From CAZBUK01 sp964495085 (GTDB lineage: Bacteria > Bacteroidota > Ignavibacteria > T3Sed10-11), in the NCBI GenBank assembly GCA_964495085.1, contig CAZBUK010000044.1, positions 1 through 30,212 on the forward strand: a DNA stretch of 30,212 nt, given 5' to 3'. The position numbers and the translations under genes were made by a program. Shown piece by piece: positions 13,149 to 20,316 of the stretch. The notes beneath the pieces are model-generated. The model searched no databases, had not been told where the DNA came from, and saw only the letters and a list, made by a program, of their open reading frames with translations. Each line of letters opens with the position of its first letter. Position 1 is the first letter of the stretch.

Positions 13149-14753
13149 TTACCAGTCTTCTCGGATGTACCACTCATTCAGGTAGTCGAAGAAACTGAAC
13201 GGGGTCACCCGTGTCATAAAATTCCTGACCTTTTGATGAGCCGCCGCATTCTTATTGAGAGACCAGAGGAAGATGAAGGGACATTCCTCACGCAGGAGCC
13301 TGTGCAGCCGCCGGTTGATATTTATCCGCTCGGCGGCGTCGGTCGACAAGCGCGACCGGTTGAGCAGCTCATCGACTTCGGGATTCTGAAAATTCGTGAA
13401 GTTCTCCGCTCCGGGCATATTGTTCGTCGAGAGGAACAACGGCGTAATATCGCCCGCCTCGTCGAACACAACCGCTGCGAACGCAAGGTCGAATGCGTGC
13501 TCGTACTTCACCCGGTTGATCCAGCGTTCGAATTCAAACTCGAGCAGCTCAATGGCGATGCCGATCCTCCTCATATCGGAAACGAATTGCGCAACAACGC
13601 GGGGTCCGAAATCATCCCCCTCGAACCGCGGCGCGATGAGCGTGAAGGTTAACCGGTCGCCGTTCGCGTTCATCCTGATGCCGTCGGGAGCCTGCCTGTC
13701 GAAACCGGCGCGTACCAGCAACCGCATCGCTTCCTGGGGATCGTAGGGGAAGGGGCCGGCATCCTGGTCGCGGACATAGAACGCGCTCGACGGCGGAAAC
13801 GGCCCGGAAATGAGCGTGCCCTGGTTCTGATAGATGCGATCGAGAGCCACTTCACGGTTGAAACCGAAGGTCATCGCCTGGCGGACATACTTTTGCTTGA
13901 GTATCGGATGATTAAAATTGAACGCGATGAAATGATACGACAAGCTCTCATATGGTTTTATCTGGAAACCCGAAGCTCTGAGCCGGGCGATTGCCGGAGG
14001 AGGTACCTCAACGAGTACGTCCACCTGCTGGTTGAGGAGAAACTCGATCTGTGTCCCGATATCCGTCTGGACGTACATCCTCACTTCGTCGATATACGGA
14101 CCGGGATTGGACCCGCGCCTGCGGTAGTGGTCGTTCACCTGCATCACCAGATCGGTGGTTCCCCGCCGGGTCATCTGATAGAATCCGCTGCCGAGCGGAT
14201 CCCGCGCGATCGGACTCTGTCTCGTCAGCCGTCCGCTTCCCGGAAGTTTGTGCTGCGGCAACACCTTGAACGTCAGCTTTCGCAGCATGACCTCTTCGAG
14301 GAGAGGCCTGTCGAACACGAAGGTGAGCGTGTAATTATCGCGGACGTTCACATCTGCGATATCGGCTAAAATTCTTTTCTCCTGCTGGTTTCCCGAAGCA
14401 CGGATCGCTTCTACGGTTGCGCGGACGTCATACGCCGTAACCTCGCGTCCGTCCGACCAGCGTGCGGTTCGCCGCAGCGTCACCGTCATGCGCTGTCCGT
14501 CCGCTTCGATCCGGTATCCCTCGGCAAGCCGGGTTACGATTTCGCGATTGATATTGTATGCGAAGAGACCTTCATAGATCATTGTCGTAAGACGCACGTT
14601 CACGATATCGTCTTCCGAGGTAACGGGGTCGTAGGAACGGGGAAACTCGGATTCGCAATAGGTGAGAATCCCGCCCTGTTGCGGTTGCGCATTGAGGATT
14701 ACCGCCCCGAAACCAAGTATGATACACAGTGTACTGATGATCGTTTTCATCAT
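13149..14753 (-). CDS. Extracytoplasmic solute-binding protein, family 5 (peptide/nickel type)
   Basis: This 534-residue protein has a signal peptide (M-M-K-T-I then a hydrophobic core, likely cut near N-A-Q at 21-23) and no lipobox, so it is probably free in the periplasm. The SBP_bac_5 fold is shown by G-G-I-L near the mature start, Y-E-G-L-F near residues 60-64, the R-R-T-A-R-W-S-D-G-R-E-V-T-A-Y-D-V block near 105-121, and Y-V-R-Q-A-M-T-F-G-F-N-R near 285-296. It captures the ligand and delivers it to the permease pair encoded next. A GGAG lies just before the ATG; a second ATG follows immediately. Ligand: peptides are most likely, nickel or sugars are alternatives. Confidence 0.93.
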   Translation of the reverse strand: MMKTIISTLCIILGFGAVILNAQPQQGGILTYCESEFPRSYDPVTSEDDIVNVRLTTMIYEGLFAYNINREIVTRLAEGYRIEADGQRMTVTLRRTARWSDGREVTAYDVRATVEAIRASGNQQEKRILADIADVNVRDNYTLTFVFDRPLLEEVMLRKLTFKVLPQHKLPGSGRLTRQSPIARDPLGSGFYQMTRRGTTDLVMQVNDHYRRRGSNPGPYIDEVRMYVQTDIGTQIEFLLNQQVDVLVEVPPPAIARLRASGFQIKPYESLSYHFIAFNFNHPILKQKYVRQAMTFGFNREVALDRIYQNQGTLISGPFPPSSAFYVRDQDAGPFPYDPQEAMRLLVRAGFDRQAPDGIRMNANGDRLTFTLIAPRFEGDDFGPRVVAQFVSDMRRIGIAIELLEFEFERWINRVKYEHAFDLAFAAVVFDEAGDITPLFLSTNNMPGAENFTNFQNPEVDELLNRSRLSTDAAERININRRLHRLLREECPFIFLWSLNKNAAAHQKVRNFMTRVTPFSFFDYLNEWYIREDW

Positions 14754-14898
14754 AACTCCGACACCTCTCTTTGATCATTGCACGATATAGTACGCACTAA
14801 ATTCTCCGTTGATTAGTGAATCGTCCTGTATTTCCGCGGATCCCGTGGGAGCGGTTTTGATTTCTACAGATTGGTCGCAGCAATCGATCTTTCGGAAC

Positions 14899-16368
14899 TC
14901 ATCTCCGATAGATCAGTCTCCCCTCCCTGCCGATGTTCGTCGCCGCGTCTATCAATGAGACGGCTTCCACCAGTTGGATGGTTTCCGGATACAACCGGAG
15001 CACCGTGTTGAACATATCTATGGCATCGGGAAGTGCGGTGTAGTAACCTCCCCTGATGATCGCAGTTCCGTAGAGCAGGGAGAACGCAGGATCGTTGCCT
15101 GCCGGATCCCCGCGGCGTTCGTTTCTGAATCCCATGCTGAGCATCTCCATTGCCTCCTCGTAATCACCCAGCAGTAAGTAGGCTTCCGCCAAATTGCGGA
15201 AGAGCCGCTGGTCGACTCCGCGCCGCGATCGCTCCAATGTATTTTGCAGCGCCGACCGCATCTGAGCGATCGCCGATGTTTGAAGTCCCAGACCGGACAG
15301 CTCCGCTGCGATCCTTCCCGTCTCGCTCAGAATCGGATCGGTGCCGGCTCTCTCGATATATGTAAAAATCTCCGCGGCGGAATCTTTCTCCCCCTTTCGG
15401 TAGAACGCTGCGGCGAGCAACGCAGCCGCGAGCAGATCTTCCGTTCCGGTTAGTGTACGGACTACATCATCAAATCTTCCGGATTTATAGAGCGACAGTC
15501 CCCGATAATACGCAGTTCCGAATTCCTGCCGCTGTTCGGGTGTGGAAATGGCCTCAAGCTTCGAAGCCGTGCTCGCCGACAGCGCATAATAGTAGTTGGC
15601 GATGACCGGCAGCTTGGAAATATCATAGAATCTTCGCTCTCCGGATTGTCCCTCTTGTTCGGTATAAACGGGATTTGCTGCTGCTAATCTTTGGAGAATA
15701 CCCGAAGCAGCTTCCAGATTTCCCTGCATGAGGTAAACGGCAAAAACATTTCTAAGTATTGTCGGATTATCTTCATGCGATCCGTATGCCCCGCACCGAT
15801 CGACGGCGTCTCCGCCGAGTATATTAAATCTTGCCAGGAGAAAATCTGCATCAGTGCAACCTCCGCGAGAGTTGGCCGGCGCCGCTCTCCATGTCTCGGA
15901 CGCCCTGTCGCGAAGGCCGGTCGCATAATACACGGCGCCGAGCCATGCACGTGCGGTATTGAGAAGCGACGGCGGAATGTCGGGTCTCGTGAGAGCCGTG
16001 TTGAAGAGCTCGAGCGCTTTGCCAAAATCTCCGGTCTCGAATGCCGCGATGCCGGAAAAAACATAATCGGCCGGCAGCGCTTCTGCCGCAGAGTCATTTA
16101 TGGAATCGAAATATATCATGACCGCCGCTCCCGTCGACGCGGTCAATACCTCGAATATCTCGGCCTGCCAAGCATACAGACGCATGAGCATCGCTAAGGT
16201 CTGCCGACGATCCGATTCCGATAATCCTTGAGGTAATTTATTTTCAAGTTCTTCGATTTGTGCGCGATAGTTAAACTCCCGGGCCTGCTGCCGTCGCTGA
16301 CCGTCGGCGGAGGCTACGGCGAATGAGAATAATGCGAACGCGACCAGTATCCTGACCGTATGAATCAT
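14899..16368 (-). CDS. Secreted TPR-repeat protein
   Basis: This 489-residue protein has a signal peptide (about 1-24, ending A-S-A-D-G-Q) and several TPR-like helical hairpins, for example A-A-F-E-T-G-D-F-G-K-A-L-E-L-F near 108-122, Y-R-G-L-S-L-Y-K-S-G-R-F-D near 290-302, and A-E-A-Y-L-L-L-G-D-Y-E-E-A near 393-405. It is probably a periplasmic scaffold or partner-binding protein. Its ATG overlaps the stop of the propeller/barrel gene (ATGA, 16365-16368), so the two are co-translated and may act together. A start-less reading frame continues in another frame past its stop (see findings), so the true C-terminus might be longer. No closer functional assignment is possible. Confidence 0.85.
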   Translation of the reverse strand: MIHTVRILVAFALFSFAVASADGQRRQQAREFNYRAQIEELENKLPQGLSESDRRQTLAMLMRLYAWQAEIFEVLTASTGAAVMIYFDSINDSAAEALPADYVFSGIAAFETGDFGKALELFNTALTRPDIPPSLLNTARAWLGAVYYATGLRDRASETWRAAPANSRGGCTDADFLLARFNILGGDAVDRCGAYGSHEDNPTILRNVFAVYLMQGNLEAASGILQRLAAANPVYTEQEGQSGERRFYDISKLPVIANYYYALSASTASKLEAISTPEQRQEFGTAYYRGLSLYKSGRFDDVVRTLTGTEDLLAAALLAAAFYRKGEKDSAAEIFTYIERAGTDPILSETGRIAAELSGLGLQTSAIAQMRSALQNTLERSRRGVDQRLFRNLAEAYLLLGDYEEAMEMLSMGFRNERRGDPAGNDPAFSLLYGTAIIRGGYYTALPDAIDMFNTVLRLYPETIQLVEAVSLIDAATNIGREGRLIYRR

Positions 16369-18230
16369 CTGATCACTCCATCCAACCGGTACATTATGCC
16401 AAGTCCGAAAGAGCCGGAAAATACTTTGCGTGTAATGCCGTCGCTATAGGCAATCCGCCGGATAGAAAACGAGGGGACGATATGGAACAAATCGCCGATC
16501 GGAATCATCGAACCGACTGTGAAGGGAACGTACCAGCGTCCCGATGACCGGGTTCTGAGCAAATAGTTTGAGCTGAATCCATAACCGATGCCAGCCGAAA
16601 TAAAATGTCGGAACGGCAATCCGAAACTTCGTATCGACACGGAGGCGAGAGCGGATAGCTCTACGAAGTTATAGTTAAACAGCCGTCTGCCGCCGTCGAT
16701 AGTCGTATATCCGGTTCGTAAATGACCTAACGTGAACCGGATGGTGGGATCGAGTCCTCCCGGAAATCCCGTACCCGGAAAGCCGATACGGTAATACGCG
16801 GATATTTCAGGAAGGTAATTTACCGATGTCATGCCTGGATAGAGTCTGGAATGAATGCCGACAAAGTTAGCTCCGATCCCTATTGAACGCAGCTTCGTAC
16901 CTCCGGGCACGGGTCTGATATATACATCATCCTTGCGATGTACAAAAAGATCGATCTCGGGCTTCGTGAGGTAGACGCGGTAATCCTGTTCCTCATAGGT
17001 CAGGTAGGCGACTCTCAGATCGGACTGCAAAACCTTCCCGGTTACCTCGCGGTGGATGATATCGATCCTGCTATCATGGAGAACGACGGGGCGCCTGCCG
17101 GGCGCATCCGATTCCGCATTAAAGTAAAGGATCGGTGTATAGTTTCCATCGCCCTTTACGTAGATCAGCGATCGTGATCCCGGACCCCAGAAGGGTCCGT
17201 TGTTCGAACTTCGCCGAACATTCGTGTCTATTACCGATTCATGTCTCGCTCTTCCCGGCGGCGTTGACAGTTTATCCTGAAGGGAGAGATACGAAAGGTA
17301 AACCGAATTTCTCAGAGCGTCAGGCGTACCCGAGGCAGACATATAAAAAGCGATCGATTGCTGGTCATAGGACCACTGCGGTTGAATATAATCCCAGGCA
17401 GGATCGTTTGTCAGGTTCAGCGGCTCGGTCCCCTCGTTCAGCGTATCGTACAGAAAGAGATCGATATGCATAATATCGTCCGTACGAATAAGCCCCTGGT
17501 AAACGATATACCTCGCGTCCGGCGACCACTCCGGATACGAATCCATATCAGGCGCGGTCGTGATCCTCTTATGGTTGATACCTTCGCTGATACCGGTAAC
17601 AACAAGCTCCGGATCGTCGTTACCGCTGTCACTCAACGCGACTGCCTGTTCGAAATCGCTGATGAGCCGGGTGGTATTCGTGATCAGATATAGATCGCCG
17701 TTGCCGGTTTTCGAAGAGACATAGACGATGCTTCTGCAGTCTGGCGACCAGCGTGGATGATGATCAACCGAGTAGGAGGACGTCAATCTGAGATAAAGAC
17801 TGTCGGTGGTATTGCCGAGATAAACGTTTTCAACATCGTTGCTTCCGTTGCTGACAAAGAGAAACCAGTTCTTGCCGTTGATATGGACGGGGCACCAACT
17901 CATATTTCTATCCGACTGCGCTCCATAATATATAAGGTCATCGGGGTGAGCGGAGATCTGTTTCAGCTCGCCCGTTGGGATGTGCATTGTCCAGAGCCGG
18001 TGCGTGGTTCCCCCCTCAATCGATTCAAAGGAGAGAATATCGGGATCTGCAGCGGAGAACGAGATATGTGCGATCTCCCCTCTGATGTTAAGATCGCGGG
18101 CTGAAATAATGAGCGTACGGTTTTGGAGGGGATCCCCCGCCCCAGCTACTCCCCATATAAGTGAGATTGAGAGCAGTGAAATCAGCATGAAGTATATACT
18201 TCGTCTCAGAATAGGCGCAACCACAGGCAT
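16365..18230 (-). CDS. Beta-propeller (PD40/TolB-like) protein with C-terminal outer-membrane-barrel-like domain
   Basis: This 621-residue protein has a long signal peptide (about 1-32, ending G-V-A-G-A-G). Propeller blades carry the typical W-S-P-D motif: H-P-R-W-S-P-D-C-R-S-I-V-Y-V, Y-P-E-W-S-P-D-A-R-Y-I-V-Y and P-Q-W-S-Y-D-Q-Q-S-I-A-F. The last 180 residues or so alternate polar and aromatic/hydrophobic residues with many Y, F and G, as in a transmembrane beta-barrel. This suggests an outer-membrane protein with a periplasmic or surface propeller. The ATG at 18230 with AGAAGAA upstream is preferred over the in-frame TTG at 18254. It lies 30 bases after the lipoprotein gene and overlaps the TPR gene by four bases. 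Confidence 0.85.
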   Translation of the reverse strand: MPVVAPILRRSIYFMLISLLSISLIWGVAGAGDPLQNRTLIISARDLNIRGEIAHISFSAADPDILSFESIEGGTTHRLWTMHIPTGELKQISAHPDDLIYYGAQSDRNMSWCPVHINGKNWFLFVSNGSNDVENVYLGNTTDSLYLRLTSSYSVDHHPRWSPDCRSIVYVSSKTGNGDLYLITNTTRLISDFEQAVALSDSGNDDPELVVTGISEGINHKRITTAPDMDSYPEWSPDARYIVYQGLIRTDDIMHIDLFLYDTLNEGTEPLNLTNDPAWDYIQPQWSYDQQSIAFYMSASGTPDALRNSVYLSYLSLQDKLSTPPGRARHESVIDTNVRRSSNNGPFWGPGSRSLIYVKGDGNYTPILYFNAESDAPGRRPVVLHDSRIDIIHREVTGKVLQSDLRVAYLTYEEQDYRVYLTKPEIDLFVHRKDDVYIRPVPGGTKLRSIGIGANFVGIHSRLYPGMTSVNYLPEISAYYRIGFPGTGFPGGLDPTIRFTLGHLRTGYTTIDGGRRLFNYNFVELSALASVSIRSFGLPFRHFISAGIGYGFSSNYLLRTRSSGRWYVPFTVGSMIPIGDLFHIVPSFSIRRIAYSDGITRKVFSGSFGLGIMYRLDGVIR

Positions 18231-18260
18231 TTCTTCTGATTGAGTGATGATCAATTGGAG

Positions 18261-18686
18261 TTAACGGGGTCGGACAATCAGTATGCGCGCGTCCTCTCCC
18301 GCCCGTTCGCCTTCTCTTCCGGCTGCCACCGGCGCAATGTCATCTTCACGCGGAATCATAAAGCTGATTCTGTTTACACCCGCCTGCAAGGTTATTGCCA
18401 GCGGAGGAAAATGAATCCGGTACGGATATGCCATCAGCAGTTGGTACTCGCCCGCGAACGGGGCGTCGATATTGAACTGGCCGTTCACAACACGCAGGGT
18501 GTCCGGACCCGGATTTAGTTTTACATGAATTATCCTGTCGTCGGCTATGGTCGTATCCGGATACAGTATCATACCAGTCAGCGAAACCCCGCTCACTGCC
18601 CGTTCCCCGGACGAGCTCCCCCCGCAACCGTAGAGCAATAGCAGTATCATGACCGGTACCAGTACAGCGTGCATGAACGTTTTCAT
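18261..18686 (-). CDS. Small lipoprotein with a beta-sandwich-like domain
   Basis: This 141-residue protein has a lipoprotein signal: a hydrophobic stretch followed by L-L-L-Y-G-C with Cys21 as the acylated residue, then G-G-S-S-S. The next region (about 33-110) resembles a carboxypeptidase-regulatory/Ig-like sandwich: V-S-L-T-G-M-I-L-Y-P-D-T, then V-V-N-G-Q-F-N-I-D-A-P-F-A-G-E-Y, and L-Q-A-G-V-N-R-I-S-F. The tail is charged. It is probably anchored in the outer or inner membrane and belongs to the same transcript as the propeller/barrel and TPR genes. The ATG lacks a clear Shine-Dalgarno sequence. No specific function is recognised. Confidence 0.82.
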   Translation of the reverse strand: MKTFMHAVLVPVMILLLLYGCGGSSSGERAVSGVSLTGMILYPDTTIADDRIIHVKLNPGPDTLRVVNGQFNIDAPFAGEYQLLMAYPYRIHFPPLAITLQAGVNRISFMIPREDDIAPVAAGREGERAGEDARILIVRPR

Positions 18687-18796
18687 AATGTGTTCACTTA
18701 AATTGAGATTTAAAATACTTACCCCTTAATGTGTAAACGTTGCTCGAGCAGCAAAGGTTTTTCGGAGGTCATCCCTGTTCTACGCATGCCGCGAGT

Positions 18797-18822
18797 CCCG
18801 GATCGGCCTAACCGAATCCGGG
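18797..18822 (-). terminator. Strong hairpin after the ASH/TPR gene
   Basis: CCCGGATCGG pairs with CCGATCCGGG apart from one bulged base, around a 5-base loop, 8 bases after the stop codon at 18831. No U-tract follows, so it is more likely a processing/stability or attenuating hairpin than an intrinsic terminator. The rest of the 144-base gap holds no recognisable feature. Confidence 0.35.
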
Positions 18823-18830
18823 CAGATGTC

Positions 18831-19877
18831 TCACTCTGCTTCGCGAAGCCGGCTAACCCAATACTCGGCGTTCTGCAGGAGCTTTTCATCATCCCCGCAG
18901 ATACCGAGAAAGTCTTCCCATCTTCCGAGAGCCGGTATCCGAAACCGTCTGCGTTCTTCCTCCGAACCCGACCTTAGCGATTGTTCCGATAACGACAATG
19001 CTGCATAGTAGAGAGAGAGACATTCGAACCGCTGTCTCTCTTCCCGCGGCAGCGAGAGTCTGAATTTCAGCACGTTATCGAAGTCTCCCACCGCTGCAAG
19101 GAAATTCCCTTGCTCGTATCTGCTTCTTCCCCGCATAAGGTAAGCCGACGCGTAGTACGGATCGAGTTCAAGAACGTTATTATACACCTCTTCGGCGGCC
19201 CGGTAGCGGCGCGAGTTGAAAAACTCCGATCCCTCACTAAAGAGATCGTCGGTAATATCCTTTACCGCTCCTTCGGTGGTGCTGATACCCCGTATGGAGA
19301 CCTCGAAGGAGGATCTCCTCCGGTCGTTATTCTCGAGCTTCAATACTGCACTTTTTTCACCTGTTGAGAGCGGTAGGAACTCGATTTCAAGATCGTGACT
19401 GCGGCCGGGCGCGATTGTTATTTCACCGGCGCCCGCGTAGGTGAATTCCTGAGCGTTCGCACCTGTGATGGATAATCCCCGAATAACAAGCGGTCTCTGG
19501 CCTGCATTCTGTACGGTATAGGTGCGCCTGCTCGATCTGCTCTCGATGGTTGTAGGAAAATATAAGAAATTCTCGCCCCGGATCTGCGGCGCCGGAGGCG
19601 GAGGAGGTGGAGGAGTTCTTTCCGGTGTCCGTTGCTCGACTATAGTACGATCCCGTTCCGCAGGCGATTCCGTTTCGGTCGGATCCTGCACAGGTTCCGA
19701 TTCTATTGTATCAGGCGAAATCGGCTGTTCTTGCTCCGGAATTACTATGATAGGCGGCGAATCTGGTTTCGGGTCGCTCTGAAAAAAAAGGAGATAAACC
19801 GGAAAAACAAGCAATAATAGAAAAATTACCGCACCGAGGATTTTAGATAACCTCGATTTCTGATAGTCCTGAATCAT
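18831..19877 (-). CDS. Membrane-anchored ASH-like domain plus TPR protein
   Basis: This 348-residue protein has a single N-terminal membrane segment (about 12-32), an acidic/proline-rich linker (about 34-98, with a run of prolines at 89-95), an ASPM-SPD2-Hydin/DUF1573-like beta-sandwich (about 105-198, with F-x-Y-A-G-A-G-E-I-T-I-A-P-G and V-L-K-L-E-N-N-D), and TPR repeats (about 210-285, with Y-R-A-A-E-E-V-Y-N-N-V-L-E-L-D-P-Y). The linker would span part of the periplasm and present the domains outward. A GAGAGG lies about 6 bases before the ATG, and a strong promoter is centred about 65 bases upstream. It heads the series leading to the importer. Role unknown; scaffold or envelope assembly is plausible. 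Confidence 0.85.
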   Translation of the reverse strand: MIQDYQKSRLSKILGAVIFLLLLVFPVYLLFFQSDPKPDSPPIIVIPEQEQPISPDTIESEPVQDPTETESPAERDRTIVEQRTPERTPPPPPPPAPQIRGENFLYFPTTIESRSSRRTYTVQNAGQRPLVIRGLSITGANAQEFTYAGAGEITIAPGRSHDLEIEFLPLSTGEKSAVLKLENNDRRRSSFEVSIRGISTTEGAVKDITDDLFSEGSEFFNSRRYRAAEEVYNNVLELDPYYASAYLMRGRSRYEQGNFLAAVGDFDNVLKFRLSLPREERQRFECLSLYYAALSLSEQSLRSGSEEERRRFRIPALGRWEDFLGICGDDEKLLQNAEYWVSRLREAE

Positions 19878-19926
19878 AAAGACCTCTCACTCCTTGGAAT
19901 TTATCGCTTCACTTAGGTAAATAGTA

Positions 19927-19955
19927 ATATTAGGTATAACTGAGTGAAATGTCAA
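19927..19955 (-). promoter_or_regulatory. Sigma-70-type promoter for the 19.9-9.0 kb gene series
   Basis: On the minus strand TTGACA (19955-19950), a 17-base spacer and TAATAT (19932-19927) give a near-consensus promoter. The predicted start is near 19920, about 43 bases before the ATG at 19877. Confidence 0.75.
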
Positions 19956-20060
19956 TCCTTTTGCCTATTTAGCGGGATATTATGAGCTTAACGAATAGTT
20001 CCCGGAAATGTATTGATGCAGATCAATGTTTTAGAATTCTCTAATAAGTTCAACAAAACG

Positions 20061-20089
20061 TTGACTGCCCGTTCCCATTTTGCTAATTT
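20061..20089 (+). promoter_or_regulatory. Sigma-70-type promoter of the 2309-residue surface protein gene
   Basis: TTGACT, a 17-base spacer and TAATTT. The surrounding 85 bases align well with those upstream of the second giant gene (27323-27351), including CATTTTGSTAATTTGAC and an upstream TAGARTTYTCTAAT. The leader would be about 208 bases. Confidence 0.7.
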
Positions 20090-20118
20090 GACTTCTCTAT
20101 ATATGAGGAGGGTAATAT

Positions 20119-20316
20119 ATGAGTCCGGGGAGGAAATTGCTTGCCTCTGGAGCAAATTGGACAGTGTTTACCCTCGGGGAGTACCTCCGGATTTGGGGAA
20201 AACCGAGTCGCACATCTTTATTCTATCCAACCAAAGTTCAGTATAACCGGTTTATTAACTCGCATCGGACGGATTATGCACCCTCGCCCGCATCCGAATA
20301 TCTATGCGAAAGATAA
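20119..20316 (+). CDS. Possible leader ORF overlapping the start of the giant gene
   Basis: A 65-codon frame starts with ATG 6 bases after a near-perfect Shine-Dalgarno sequence (GAGGAGGG, 20105-20112) and ends with TAA at 20314-20316, overlapping the giant gene's start at 20304 by 13 bases. The giant gene itself has no visible ribosome-binding site, so translation could be coupled through this frame. The predicted peptide matches no family I know and has several W and Y residues. The region is also self-complementary (GAGGGTAA near 20108 with TTACCCTC near 20169), so the apparent frame may instead be a structured leader. Confidence 0.3.
   Translation: MSPGRKLLASGANWTVFTLGEYLRIWGKPSRTSLFYPTKVQYNRFINSHRTDYAPSPASEYLCER

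Noticed and set aside
20105..20290. c-di-GMP-type riboswitch in the leader of the first giant gene
   Set aside because: The leader folds, but the conserved GEMM loop sequences are missing.
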